Notes: generated by a model from the sequence alone, not told the origin. 64,000 nt of DNA from G965222505 sp965222505 (GCA_965222505.1 OZ244956.1:868001-932000); one strand, 5' to 3'; numbered from the stretch's first letter, positions 15,272 through 24,803 are shown. Translations and numbers: made by a program.

Positions 15272-17385
15272 TTGTCCTGTGTTCCATCTGGCTCTATGCC
15301 AACAGCGTCAACGCCCAGACGCCGGCACGGACTACCCTCCCGATGGTCTATATCGACACCGATGAGGACATCCCCTCAGAGCCGAAGATTACAGGCCGGA
15401 TGCAAATCGTCTACCGTGGCCCCGGCCAGTACACCCTCCGCACCGACCGCAACAACCCGGACTATCTGGATTACAATGGGTTCATCGGCATTGAATTGCG
15501 GGGCCAAAGTTCACAGGGCATCTTCCCCAAAAAACAGTACGGCATTGAAACCCGTATGCCGAATGGCGAAAACCTGAATGTCTCACTCCTCGGCTTTCCG
15601 GAAGAAAACGACTGGATTCTGCACGCGCCTTACAGTGACAAAACCTTGCTCCGCAACGCCCTTGCCTACACCCTGGCCCGGCGCATGGGCAGCTACGCCA
15701 CACGGATTCAATTCGTCGAACTGGTCCTGAATGGCCAATACGACGGGGCCTACATCCTGATGGAGAAGATCAAACGGGACCGCCAACGGGTGAACATTGC
15801 CCAGCTCGACGCAGACGATGTGACCGGGGACAGCCTGACCGGAGGATACATCATTAAGGTCGATAAAGATGCCTCTGAAGGCAACAGTTGGCCCTCCAAT
15901 TTTGAAGTGCGCGGCCATACGGTACGCTATCAGTATCACGACCCCAGGCTACGGGAACTCCAGCCCGCCCAGGCTACCTACATTCGGAATTACATGTCCG
16001 ATTTCGAGCATGTGATGGCCGGCCCCGACTATGCCGATCCACTAACGGGCTACCCGGCCTATCTGGACCTCGCCTCGTTTGTAGATTTTATCCTGCTGAA
16101 TGAATTCGGCAAAAACGTAGATGGCTATCGGATCAGCACCTTCATGCACAAGGACCGGGGCGACCGAGGGGGTAAATTGAACGCCGGACCTGCATGGGAT
16201 TTCAATCTGGCCTTTGGAAACGCCAACTACTACGACGGCGAAACACCCCGGCGCTGGTTCATCCTCAATGGCCCATCCGACACCGACGGATTCCAGTTGT
16301 CCTTCTGGTGGCCCAGGCTATTCAACGATGCCAATTTTCAGAAACTTCTGAACAGCCGGTGGCAACAACTCCGTACCGAATTCCTCCATCAGGACTCCGT
16401 GACGACGTGGGTCGATGCCCAGGTCGAGATCCTCGACGGCGCCCAACAGCGCAACTTCGAACGGTGGCCATCGCTGGGTGAATACGTCTGGCCCAACCCC
16501 GACGGTGCACAAGAGCGCGACACCTACGAAAAAGAAATTGATGCCTTAAAAACCTGGCTCCAGCAGCGCGCAGACTGGATCGATGTCTTCATCGGCACCG
16601 ACGCCCGATGCACCGCCGAGGCCGTCATCAACGAAATCCATTACCGGCCCGGCCCCGATTCCGTCGCAGGAGAATGGCTGGAGCTTCATAACCCCACCGA
16701 CCGGCCCCTGGAGGTGTCCGATTGGGTCCTGCGCGACCAGACCAACCAGACCGCCTTCGCCCTGCCTGCCGGGACTACCATCCCCACGGACGGCTACCTG
16801 ATCCTCGCGGTAGACGATGCGGCATTCCAAGCGGCCTACCCCGGCATCCCCGTACTCGGCCCGTTGGGCTTCAAACTCAACAACGGCGGTGAACTCCTCA
16901 CCCTCTACGACCAAGCCGGTTGCCTTGCAGACCATGTGCGCTACGACGATGATGCCCCCTGGCCCGAAAACGCCGACGGCACCGGCCATTCCCTCTTCCT
17001 GCTCAACCCCCTGCTGGACAATGGCCTTGCTGCCAGTTGGGCCGCCTCCGAAACCCCGGGCGGTACACCCGGAGCTGCCAACCCGACCATCGATGTAGAC
17101 TTGCCCCCGCCCGTCCCACAAACCTCGGGCCTCTCCGCAGCCTACCCCAACCCGTTTCAAACCACGACCACCCTTGACCTCTCCCTGGCGGAAGCATCCC
17201 GCGTCACCATCACCCTGCACGACCTGCAAGGGCGCAGAGTACGCCACATCGAAACCGCAACGAACTTTTCCCCGACCAAACATCAAATCCCTATCGACGG
17301 CATTGGCCTGGCCGGGGGCGTGTACATCGTCCGCGTCGAAACCGCCAGGTGGGTGAAGTACCGCAAAATCACGCTCCTTCCATAG
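15253..17385 (+). CDS. CotH kinase-family secreted protein with lamin-tail and T9SS domains
   Basis: A 710-aa exported protein. Signal peptide at residues 1-22 (LLIVLCSIWLYANSVNAQ). A CotH domain (about 75-390) includes GIELRGQSSQGIFPKKQYGI, WILHAPYSDKTLLRNALAY, YDGAYILMEKIKRD, GGYIIKVDKD and GPAWDFNLAFGN. CotH enzymes are atypical kinases first known from Bacillus spores. A lamin-tail domain follows (about 455-560): AVINEIHYRPGPDSVAGEWL, NPTDRPLEVSDWVLRD. A C-terminal type IX sorting domain (about 625-710, YPNPFQTTTTLDLSL to YRKITLLP) implies export across the outer membrane and surface attachment. Its 3' end overlaps that of the convergent cusA by 17 bp. Confidence 0.93.
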   Translation: MHFRLLIVLCSIWLYANSVNAQTPARTTLPMVYIDTDEDIPSEPKITGRMQIVYRGPGQYTLRTDRNNPDYLDYNGFIGIELRGQSSQGIFPKKQYGIETRMPNGENLNVSLLGFPEENDWILHAPYSDKTLLRNALAYTLARRMGSYATRIQFVELVLNGQYDGAYILMEKIKRDRQRVNIAQLDADDVTGDSLTGGYIIKVDKDASEGNSWPSNFEVRGHTVRYQYHDPRLRELQPAQATYIRNYMSDFEHVMAGPDYADPLTGYPAYLDLASFVDFILLNEFGKNVDGYRISTFMHKDRGDRGGKLNAGPAWDFNLAFGNANYYDGETPRRWFILNGPSDTDGFQLSFWWPRLFNDANFQKLLNSRWQQLRTEFLHQDSVTTWVDAQVEILDGAQQRNFERWPSLGEYVWPNPDGAQERDTYEKEIDALKTWLQQRADWIDVFIGTDARCTAEAVINEIHYRPGPDSVAGEWLELHNPTDRPLEVSDWVLRDQTNQTAFALPAGTTIPTDGYLILAVDDAAFQAAYPGIPVLGPLGFKLNNGGELLTLYDQAGCLADHVRYDDDAPWPENADGTGHSLFLLNPLLDNGLAASWAASETPGGTPGAANPTIDVDLPPPVPQTSGLSAAYPNPFQTTTTLDLSLAEASRVTITLHDLQGRRVRHIETATNFSPTKHQIPIDGIGLAGGVYIVRVETARWVKYRKITLLP

Positions 17386-20300
17386 GTTGCGCCACGCGCA
17401 TCCGGCGGCGCTCGACCAGGGCATACAGCGCCGGAATCATGATGAGGGTGTGGATGGTGGACGTGAGCAATCCCCCGACCATCGGCGTGGCGATCCGTTG
17501 CATGACCTCCGTGCCGACCTCCGTGCCAAACATGATGGGCAGCAACCCCAAAATGGTGGTACAGACCGTCATCAGCTTGGGCCGGACGCGTTCCACGGCC
17601 CCTTCTTCCAGGGCTTGATTGAGATGCTTGGCTGAAGTTAACCGCCCTTCGGCACGGTACCGGCGCAGGGCTTCATCGAGGTACACGTGCATCACCAGGC
17701 CCGTCTCGGCAGCAAGACCCGCTACGGCAATCAACCCGACGACCACAGCCACACTCATCTTGAACCCGAGAACCACCATCAGCCACACCGCCCCGACTAC
17801 GGCAAACGGCAGGGGCAACATCAGCATCAGGGCTTCGGCGCCACTACGGAAGTGCACAAACAACAACAGAAAAATGACGAGCAGCGTCAGCGGGATGAGG
17901 ACCTGTAAACGTTTGCCCGCCCGTTCCAGGTATTCGTACTGCCCGCTCCATTTGACGGCATAACCCGTTGGCAAATCAACGCGCTCGGCAACGATGGCTT
18001 GTGCGCGTTGCACGTAGGCCCCAAGGTCCACGCCGTCTTCGAGGTCTACATACACCCAGGCATTGGGCCGGGCATTTTCACTCTTGATCACTGAAGGACC
18101 CGGCACCCGTGTAAAATCGGCCACTTGCCCCAGCGGCACCACGGCACCACTGGGCGTAGGCACCAGCACATTGCGCAAGGCCGGGAGGTTGTCCCGCAGG
18201 GCACGGGGGTAACGCACATTGATGGGGTAGCGCTCCAGGCCCTCTACCGTAGCCGTTACATTCATTCCCCCGACGGCCGTAGCCACCACCGATTGCACCG
18301 CATCACTGGTGAGCCCATACCGGGCAGCGGCCTCGCGGTTGACCGTCACATCCAGAAACATGCCTCCGACGGCGCGTTCGGCATAGACCGAGACCGTACC
18401 GGCCAGGGGTTGCAACGCCCCTTCCAGTTCCCTGCCGATGCGCTCCAGCGTGGCAAGGTCCGGCCCGGAAACCTTGATCCCGACCGGGGTCCGAATGCCG
18501 GTCGCCAGCATGTCGATCCGGGTGCGGATGGGCATCGTCCAGGCGTTGGTCAAGCCCGGAATCTGGAGAGCGGCATCCAGTTCACGGATGAGTTTTTCCC
18601 GCGTCATACCCGCCCGCCATTCGGACGGAGGTTTTAAGAGAATGATGGTTTCGAGCATGGAGAGCGGGGCCGGGTCCGTGGCCGTATCCGCCCGGCCTGC
18701 CTTTCCGAATACCCGCGCCACCTCGGGAAAGGTTTTGATGATGCGGTCGGTTTGCTGCAAGACTTCCCGCGCTTTCTGTGGGGATATCCCGGGCAGGGTC
18801 GTCGGCATATAGAGCAGGTCGCCTTCATTGAGGGGCGGCATAAACTCCGTGCCGATCTGCGGGAAGGGCACCCACACCCGGTCCAGCAGCACCCGCTGCA
18901 CCGGCAACAACGTCACCAGCAATACCCCGGCCCCAATCCACAGTACCAAGGCCGGATGGCGGAGCGTCCACTGGATGACAGGCCGGTAAAGCCGAATGGC
19001 CATGCGGGATACCGGGTTGCGGGCTTCGGGCCGAACGTTGCCCTTAATGAAGGTGACCATTAGCGCGGGTACCAGGGTTACCGCCAGCAAGGCAGCGGCA
19101 GCCATCGCAAAGGTTTTGGTAAGCGCGAGAGGCCGAAACAACCGCCCTTCGATCTGCTCCAGCGTGAACACCGGCAAGAAACTCACCGTGACGATCAACA
19201 AGGAGAAAAACAAACTTGGTCCCACTTCCCGCGCCGCTTCCATGATGACCTGCAAGCGCTCGGCGGAGGATACCGCAGGTCCAGCCCGTTCGAGGTGTTT
19301 GTGTGCATTCTCCACCATTACCAGCGCAGCATCCACCATCACCCCGATGGCAATGGCAATCCCCCCGAGGCTCATGATGTTGGCGTTGATGCCGAGGCCG
19401 TACATCACCAGCAAGGCCATCAAAATGCCAATGGGCACGGTGAGCACCGCCACCAGGGCACTGCGAACATGCAGCAAAAACAGAAACACAATCAGGGCCA
19501 CCACCGCCAACTCCTGCCAGAGCTTGGTCGATAGCGTCGTGACGGCTTCATCGATCAGGGTAGACCGGTCGTAGGTGGGCACGATTTCCACGCCAGCGGG
19601 CAACCCCGGTTTGAGCGTTTCAATACGGGCCTTGACGCGGTCGATGACCCGTAGCGCGTTTTCTCCGTAACGCATCACCACAATCCCGCCGACCACCTCA
19701 CCGGCCCCATCGAGTTCGGCAATGCCCCGGCGAAGGTCCGGACCCAGTCGCACCCGCGCCACATCGCCGAGTTGCAGCGGCATCCCGGAATGGGCCGTCA
19801 GGGGCACCGCCCGAATGTCTTCGATGCCCTTTAGATAGCCTTTGCCCCGCACAATAAACTCTCTCTCGCCCTGCTCCAGCAAGCGCCCGCCCACATCGTT
19901 GTTGGAACGCTGCAAGGCCTCGCGCACCTGCAACAGGGTAATGCCGTACGCGGCCAGCTTTTGCGGATCGGCCACCACCTGATACTGCTTGACAAACCCA
20001 CCGACCGTCGCGATTTCGGCAACCCCATCCACGGCCTGCAACTCATACTTCAGAAAGAAATCCTGAACGGCCCGCAACTCGGACAAATTATGCTGCCCGG
20101 TCCGGTCGATGACGGCATACTCGTAGATCCACCCCACACCCGTCGCATCCGGACCAAGGCTCGGTTTGGCCAAAGCGGGCAAGGTGCCCGAAAGCGTATT
20201 CAGATATTCCAGCACCCGGCTCCGTGCCCAGTAGACATCGGTGCCTTCGTCAAAGATCACATACACAAAGGAGGTGCCGAACATGGAGTAACCGCGTACG

Positions 20301-20542
20301 GTCTGCGCATGCGGCACCCCGAGCAGGGCTGTGGTAAGCGGATACGTGACTTGTTCTTCCACGATCTGCGGCCCCTGCCCCGGGTATTCCGTCTTGACGA
20401 TGACCTGCACATCCGACAAATCCGGGATGGCATCCACCGGTGTTTGCCACATGGCCCACACCCCGGCGCTGGCAACCAGTGCGGTAGCCAGCAGCACCAG
20501 GGCCGGGTTCCGGGCACTCCAGGTAATCCATTGCTTGAGCAT
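17369..20542 (-). CDS. cusA: CusA/CzcA-type heavy-metal RND efflux pump
   Basis: A 1,057-aa inner-membrane trimeric proton-driven pump that extrudes monovalent copper or silver with CusB and CusC. It follows E. coli CusA closely from the N-terminus: PVDAIPDLSDVQVIVKTEYP, GQGPQIVEEQVTYPLTTALL, GPDATGVGWIYEYAV, ELQAVDGVAEIATVGGFVKQ, then SLGGIAIAIGVMVDAALVMV in the TM4 region with the proton-relay acids, EFMPPLNEGDLLYMPTTLPG, and IRTRIDMLATGIRTPVGIKV, where the Met probably equals a CusA copper-binding Met. It is the last gene of a minus-strand operon (24357, cusC-like, cusB, Spy-like, cusA) with a 13-bp gap from the Spy-like gene. Metal specificity (Cu/Ag rather than Co/Zn/Cd) is inferred from similarity. 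Confidence 0.95.
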   Translation of the reverse strand: MLKQWITWSARNPALVLLATALVASAGVWAMWQTPVDAIPDLSDVQVIVKTEYPGQGPQIVEEQVTYPLTTALLGVPHAQTVRGYSMFGTSFVYVIFDEGTDVYWARSRVLEYLNTLSGTLPALAKPSLGPDATGVGWIYEYAVIDRTGQHNLSELRAVQDFFLKYELQAVDGVAEIATVGGFVKQYQVVADPQKLAAYGITLLQVREALQRSNNDVGGRLLEQGEREFIVRGKGYLKGIEDIRAVPLTAHSGMPLQLGDVARVRLGPDLRRGIAELDGAGEVVGGIVVMRYGENALRVIDRVKARIETLKPGLPAGVEIVPTYDRSTLIDEAVTTLSTKLWQELAVVALIVFLFLLHVRSALVAVLTVPIGILMALLVMYGLGINANIMSLGGIAIAIGVMVDAALVMVENAHKHLERAGPAVSSAERLQVIMEAAREVGPSLFFSLLIVTVSFLPVFTLEQIEGRLFRPLALTKTFAMAAAALLAVTLVPALMVTFIKGNVRPEARNPVSRMAIRLYRPVIQWTLRHPALVLWIGAGVLLVTLLPVQRVLLDRVWVPFPQIGTEFMPPLNEGDLLYMPTTLPGISPQKAREVLQQTDRIIKTFPEVARVFGKAGRADTATDPAPLSMLETIILLKPPSEWRAGMTREKLIRELDAALQIPGLTNAWTMPIRTRIDMLATGIRTPVGIKVSGPDLATLERIGRELEGALQPLAGTVSVYAERAVGGMFLDVTVNREAAARYGLTSDAVQSVVATAVGGMNVTATVEGLERYPINVRYPRALRDNLPALRNVLVPTPSGAVVPLGQVADFTRVPGPSVIKSENARPNAWVYVDLEDGVDLGAYVQRAQAIVAERVDLPTGYAVKWSGQYEYLERAGKRLQVLIPLTLLVIFLLLFVHFRSGAEALMLMLPLPFAVVGAVWLMVVLGFKMSVAVVVGLIAVAGLAAETGLVMHVYLDEALRRYRAEGRLTSAKHLNQALEEGAVERVRPKLMTVCTTILGLLPIMFGTEVGTEVMQRIATPMVGGLLTSTIHTLIMIPALYALVERRRMRVAQPMEGA

Positions 20543-20555
20543 CGCTGACTCCCGT

Positions 20556-21125
20556 TTACATGGTATGATGTTTGGAATGGTTCATGGGCGCCCCATCCCC
20601 ATAGCCGCGCAGGGCATCGTAGTGCTGCACCTGTTCGGGCCGAAGGATGTTTTTCATTTCCAGATGCGCGTTCAGGTGAACAAAGCGCAATTCAGCCTGA
20701 AGCGTCCCAAGGTGCAACAGGGCCTCATGCAAGGTTTCCGGCGTAGCCGTAGCTTCGGCAAAAAGGGCATCCAGCCGGGCCTCCTGCTCAACGATCTCGG
20801 TACCCAGTACCACGGCCCGTTCCTTCATGGCATCAAAGCTCACCTGTGTGGCTGTCCGTTGGTCTGCGGTCAGGTGCAGCGAATCGGCCAGTTCCAACAC
20901 GTGCTTTGGGCCGGGATAGTGGTTGAGTTCGGCAGCTTTGGCGAGGCCCATGCCTTCCCCGGCCTGGTAGGCCGCTATCGTTGCGGCGTCCAGGCTCTTG
21001 ATGGTCTGGTCTTCCTGCCCGGCATAGGGCGAGGGGGCGACGGCCTCAGCTTGTGGCGATGGATGTTCGGCACAGCCGGTGAGGAGGGCCAGACTAGCGA
21101 TGAGCATTGGAAGATTTCGTTTCAT
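20556..21125 (-). CDS. Spy/CpxP-like periplasmic lipoprotein of the copper operon
   Basis: A 189-aa lipoprotein; MKRNLPMLIASLALLTGC places the lipid Cys at residue 18 and fixes the start at 21125. A longer upstream in-frame start would translate a dispersed repeat and is rejected. The mature protein is helical: HVLELADSLHLTADQRTATQ carries the LTxxQ motif typical of Spy/CpxP/CnrX-type metal sensors and chaperones, followed by AMKERAVVLGTEIVEQEARL. It ends MNHSKHHTM, a His/Met tail able to bind copper. It lies between cusB and cusA. A likely role is a periplasmic copper-responsive chaperone or sensor; no signalling partner is adjacent. Confidence 0.85.
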   Translation of the reverse strand: MKRNLPMLIASLALLTGCAEHPSPQAEAVAPSPYAGQEDQTIKSLDAATIAAYQAGEGMGLAKAAELNHYPGPKHVLELADSLHLTADQRTATQVSFDAMKERAVVLGTEIVEQEARLDALFAEATATPETLHEALLHLGTLQAELRFVHLNAHLEMKNILRPEQVQHYDALRGYGDGAPMNHSKHHTM

Positions 21126-21156
21126 GATTATCAATTTGTTTTTCGATAGACCTACC

Positions 21157-21290
21157 CCATGTGTCATCGCGAGGAAGAGCCTCAGGCTCTGACGTGGCGA
21201 TCCCATTCCGAGCGCAAGTGCCCGAAATGGAACGGCCACGTCGCTGGGCCGGTTACCGGCCCTATGCTTCTCGCCGTGACATACTTGTAT
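21157..21290. repeat. Dispersed intergenic dyad repeat, copy 2
   Basis: TGTCATCGCGAGG...GACGTGGCGATCCCA (about 21159-21214) followed by its inverted form GGAACGGCCACGTCGC...CTCGCCGTGACA (about 21230-21287). Related to 12828-12940 but with the two units in the opposite order. It lies inside the copper operon, between cusB and the Spy-like gene. Confidence 0.6.
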
Positions 21291-21326
21291 CTGGGCTTTA
21301 CAGGTCATGTAGATCGCTGGTTGACG

Positions 21327-22967
21327 TTACGGTGATGGCATGAGTTGATACCCAGCCTGAAGCAGGTTTTCGCGGGCTTCATCGAGCGTGACGCGCCGGA
21401 GGGTCATGTTGCAGATGTCACAGTTGCCGGCCTCCTCGTGAAAGACGGCCCAGTGCATGGGCGATTGATACAGCATGCCGTCCCCATTGGCATCAGCGCG
21501 GGCGGGGTCGACGAGCACGTTCAGGTATCCGGCATCCCGGAGCAGGGCCTGGGCCGCACCAACCTTCACATAGGCCGTGCCCCCTTCACAACTCGGGATT
21601 TTACCCATCCGGTCTTGCAGCAGGTGGGGTTGTTGCAGGCAGAGATTGACGTGGCCGTCGCCATCGGCATCAGCGGCATAGACGTTCATGGGCATCTGTT
21701 TGACCTTCCATTCCGGCTCCTGCTCCTCGGCCATGGAGCCGTGGTCATGCCCCGGCATCATGGCGGCCACGGCACTTTGCAACCGGGCTTCGGAGTCGAT
21801 CAGAAACTGGGCGTGCGTGACGACTGCTTCACCGCCGGTTAGGCCCTCGGTGACGCGGACCCAGCCATCGGCCATGGGGCCGGTTGCGATGGAAACAGGC
21901 CGAAACCGCCCCTGGCCTACCGCCAATACCACAAGGCTGCGCTCCCCATCATACAGGACGGCTTCTTCCGGCACAACAGGACCAGATGCAGCAGGTGTGC
22001 CGCGCAGAGTAACGGTGGCGTACATGCCGGGTTTGAACTTCCGGCCCGGATTGGATACCCGAATGCGGGCCGGGACGATACGTGTTTCGGGATCGATAGT
22101 GTCGTAGAAATAGTCGACTTCCCCCGTGATCGTTGTGCCGGGATCGCTTGGTAGCGTGACCACTGCCGTCGTGCCAATCCCTAGCCAGGGCAAGTCCTGT
22201 TCATACACATCGGCCAGCAACCAGAGTTCGGACAGGTTAACGAGTTCCATCAGGGCTTCTCCTGCCCGGACCTGTTGCCCTTCGACGACGGTTTTCCGGG
22301 TGACGGTACCCGAAGCCGGGGCATAATGGGTGATGGTCTTCCGGGACGTGCCGGATTCTTCCAGGGCTTGAATCTGTGCATCAGAGACATCCCAGTAGGC
22401 CAGGCGGCGGCGGGCAGCCTCCAGCAAGCGCTTTGCATCGTCGGCAGCAGAAGTACCGGCCATTCGTTGCGCTTGCCGCCACGCGATCAGGTATTCCTCT
22501 TGCGTGGCAACCAATGCCGGGCTGTACAGATCCAGGAGCCGTTGCCCCTTCTGCACCCGTGCCCCTTCATAGTCTACCCATAACTTCTCGACCCAGCCGT
22601 CAATCTTGAGAGACACAACGTGTTGTGCCTGCTCATTGACCATAAACCGACCGGTGGTCCGAACGCTCTGTTGAAGCGCACGTACCGGCACCTCAGTCGT
22701 TTTGACCCCGATGTTTTGCATCGTCGCCGGATCAATCTCAATCACCCCTTCTGTGGAACGGCGCATGGGGGTGAGTTCCATTTCACAGACCGGGCATGTG
22801 CCGGGTCCCTCCTGAATGATCTGGGGATGCATGCCGCAGGTATACAACTCCGCAACGGAGGTGTGCGCAGACGGCGAATGCGGCGCATCTAACGGAGCCG
22901 AAGCATCACCACATGCCGAAATCGAAGCAAGGGCCAGTATGGCTACAATAGCTTTTAAGTATTTCAT
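21327..22967 (-). CDS. cusB: CusB-type periplasmic adaptor with two metal-binding motifs
   Basis: A 546-aa lipoprotein adaptor (MKYLKAIVAILALASISAC, C19) that links the CusA pump to the outer-membrane channel. An N-terminal heavy-metal-binding domain spans residues 41-67: YTCGMHPQIIQEGPGTCPVC with C44, C58 and C61. The adaptor core follows: VRTTGRFMVNEQAQHVVSLK, DGWVEKLWVDYEGARVQKGQ, the helical hairpin (about 145-210) and lipoyl/beta-barrel halves. Beyond the core is an unusual tail (about 430-546) with two DxDGDG-like loops (ADADGDGHVN, ADANGDGMLY) and a second, degenerate metal motif YQSPMHWAVFHEEAGNCDIC. The tail is not normal for CusB and may deliver or sense metal. Confidence 0.93.
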   Translation of the reverse strand: MKYLKAIVAILALASISACGDASAPLDAPHSPSAHTSVAELYTCGMHPQIIQEGPGTCPVCEMELTPMRRSTEGVIEIDPATMQNIGVKTTEVPVRALQQSVRTTGRFMVNEQAQHVVSLKIDGWVEKLWVDYEGARVQKGQRLLDLYSPALVATQEEYLIAWRQAQRMAGTSAADDAKRLLEAARRRLAYWDVSDAQIQALEESGTSRKTITHYAPASGTVTRKTVVEGQQVRAGEALMELVNLSELWLLADVYEQDLPWLGIGTTAVVTLPSDPGTTITGEVDYFYDTIDPETRIVPARIRVSNPGRKFKPGMYATVTLRGTPAASGPVVPEEAVLYDGERSLVVLAVGQGRFRPVSIATGPMADGWVRVTEGLTGGEAVVTHAQFLIDSEARLQSAVAAMMPGHDHGSMAEEQEPEWKVKQMPMNVYAADADGDGHVNLCLQQPHLLQDRMGKIPSCEGGTAYVKVGAAQALLRDAGYLNVLVDPARADANGDGMLYQSPMHWAVFHEEAGNCDICNMTLRRVTLDEARENLLQAGYQLMPSP

Positions 22968-22997
22968 CGTATTTATTGGTAATTGGGATTGGTATTT

Positions 22998-23038
22998 GTT
23001 GATTGGTGATTTGCTATTGGATGCAATCACCAATCAAC
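22998..23038 (-). other. Strong intercistronic hairpin between cusC-like gene and cusB
   Basis: Perfect 14-bp arms GTTGATTGGTGATT (22998-23011) and AATCACCAATCAAC (23025-23038) with a 13-nt loop. The upstream arm overlaps the last codons and stop of the TolC-like gene. It could stabilise or attenuate the operon transcript. There is no T-run, so simple termination is doubtful. Confidence 0.5.
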
Positions 23039-24295
23039 AACCCCTAACGTTCGCATTAGCCCCGCTTCTGCTACCTGGTACCGGTACAGTGCATCGGCCG
23101 CATCCATGTGGACCTGGAGCCGGGCACGTTCGGCGGCCAAAAGGGCCGGGTATCCGGTTTGACCGGCTCCGTAGGTGCTCCGGGCGCTTTCGGCCAGGCC
23201 CTCGGCCTGGGGCATCAGGGTCTGGTTGAGCAAGTTTAGCGTTTCGGCTTCCTCCCGCATCCGTTGCCGATAGTTGGTTACCTCGGCACGAATGGCTGCC
23301 GTCAAAGCCTGTTGTTGCGCCATCACTTCTTGTTGCCGCAACTGTGCAGCCTCCCGTTCGGCCCGCAGGCGAGACCGCCACAGGGGAACCGACACCCCCA
23401 CCCCAATCATCCAGGCATCCCGTCCATTGGCGGAAGGCAAGGCATCGGAGGCAGCCACATCGAGGTAGGCCAACTGCACATTAAAATCCGGCAGAAACCG
23501 ACGCTCAGCCAGGGCGACCTGATGCTGGGCTTGCCGGGAGGCGACCTCCAGCTGCCGGACTTCCGGGCGCTGCACACCAGTAGTATCCACCGCATGCACC
23601 GATAGCGATACGCCCGCGTGATGATCAGCCGGAACCGAGACGGCACAGGTAAAGACCCGAGGGGTATCCATGAGCCGCGCCAGCGTGGCGCAGGCCGTGC
23701 GTTGATCCCGTTTGAGACGCAGGCGTTGCTGATCCAGCCGGTTCTTTTCCAGTTGGGCCTGTAAGACATCGGCCTGGCTGCCTTGCCCCACTTCGTAGCG
23801 CACCGTCGCCATTTCGGCAAAGGTGTCGAGTTGTATCTGAAACTGGGCCAGGTGGGCGAGATGGGTCTGCGCCCGCTCGACCATGAAATACGCTGCACGG
23901 GCATCATGTGCCAGATCCAGGGCATAGGCTTCGGATGCAAGCGCTGTTTGCTCGGCATCCAGTTCGGCGATGTATTCCAGCAACCGACGTTTCCCCGGAA
24001 AGGGTACCGTTTGGGCAACCTGCCACCGGCTGCGCTGGTGCCCACGCCCGGTCAGGACGGCCCGAGGCATATACTGCACCGATACTTCGGGGTTGGGAAA
24101 CGCGCCGTACCGGCGGCTGCCTATACGTTGGGCCTCGGCATTCAGGCGCTGGGCCTGAAGTGTGGGATGGGCGGATACGACCTGTATGACCTCATCCAGC
24201 GTGAGCAAATAAACAGAATCGGGGACCTGGGCCAAAGCCGGGTGCACCAGCATGCACCCCAGCAGGACCATCGTCCATCGAAAGGAAAAAACCAT
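23027..24295 (-). CDS. TolC-family outer-membrane channel (CusC role)
   Basis: A 422-aa outer-membrane factor. Signal peptide at residues 1-22 (MVLLGCMLVHPALAQ). It shows the two-fold TolC repeat: LTLDEVIQVVSAHPTLQAQR at the start, and long coiled-coil helices rich in Q, E, A and R such as LAEYIAELDAEQTALASEAY-like stretches and RLRAEREAAQLRQQEVMAQQ. It forms the trimeric tunnel through the outer membrane for the CusBA pump. It is second in the minus-strand copper operon, after the Cys/Met-rich protein and 60 bp before the cusB ATG, with a perfect hairpin between. Confidence 0.92.
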   Translation of the reverse strand: MVFSFRWTMVLLGCMLVHPALAQVPDSVYLLTLDEVIQVVSAHPTLQAQRLNAEAQRIGSRRYGAFPNPEVSVQYMPRAVLTGRGHQRSRWQVAQTVPFPGKRRLLEYIAELDAEQTALASEAYALDLAHDARAAYFMVERAQTHLAHLAQFQIQLDTFAEMATVRYEVGQGSQADVLQAQLEKNRLDQQRLRLKRDQRTACATLARLMDTPRVFTCAVSVPADHHAGVSLSVHAVDTTGVQRPEVRQLEVASRQAQHQVALAERRFLPDFNVQLAYLDVAASDALPSANGRDAWMIGVGVSVPLWRSRLRAEREAAQLRQQEVMAQQQALTAAIRAEVTNYRQRMREEAETLNLLNQTLMPQAEGLAESARSTYGAGQTGYPALLAAERARLQVHMDAADALYRYQVAEAGLMRTLGVVDW

Positions 24296-24356
24296 GATCT
24301 ATTGTGCTTGACGTGAGAAAAACCGTGACGTGGAAAACCACTCAACGGATTTCTCC

Positions 24357-24803
24357 TCAGCACAACAGGGTCGAGAAGAGCAGGTGTCTGGGAATCGGAA
24401 TCAGGCCGGGTGGCGAACCCTCAGACAAAGGTGCCGATTGGTGTATACCCCTCGGTTCTTCAGGAGGAGACAGAGCAACCACCAGATTGGGTGGCGCAAC
24501 CTTGACCGGCAACACCAGGGTGGCATGATGTGGGGAGACCAGGTCTTCTTGATGGGCGTCAAAGCAGTGATCCTGACATGGCATCAACCCGGATGCAGTC
24601 TCGGCCTGGAGATGTACCGCCGGAGCAGGCATATGCGGATCGGCATGGGTGGCTTCCTCCTCACAACAGCAGTCTTCCATCTGGGCCATCTCTGCCATTG
24701 CCATGGCACAGACGTGTTGGGCCAACGGCAGCAATCCACCTAATGCTGTACACAGCGCGAGGACGGCAATACCCAATCGTTTTGTTCTGAGCAGGTGTAA
24801 CAT
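24357..24803 (-). CDS. Cys/Met/His-rich exported protein leading the copper operon
   Basis: A 148-aa protein with a signal-type N-terminus (KRLGIAVLALCTALGGLLPL). Just after it comes a metal-ligand cluster HVCAMAMAEMAQMEDCCCEE (about residues 30-49), then HADPHMP and later MPCQDHCFDAH. The rest is Pro-rich and lacks a recognisable domain. The ligand set (C, M, H) suits Cu(I) or Ag(I). As first gene of the five-gene cus operon, with 61 bp to the TolC-like gene, it could be a periplasmic copper scavenger or metallochaperone handing metal to CusB. I know no family with this pattern, so the role is inferred from composition and context. Confidence 0.7.
   Translation of the reverse strand: MLHLLRTKRLGIAVLALCTALGGLLPLAQHVCAMAMAEMAQMEDCCCEEEATHADPHMPAPAVHLQAETASGLMPCQDHCFDAHQEDLVSPHHATLVLPVKVAPPNLVVALSPPEEPRGIHQSAPLSEGSPPGLIPIPRHLLFSTLLC

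Noticed and set aside
20556..21308. Longer form of the Spy-like protein (250 aa)
   Set aside because: The extension translates a dispersed intergenic repeat and would bury the lipobox signal; ATG 21125 gives a proper lipoprotein signal.
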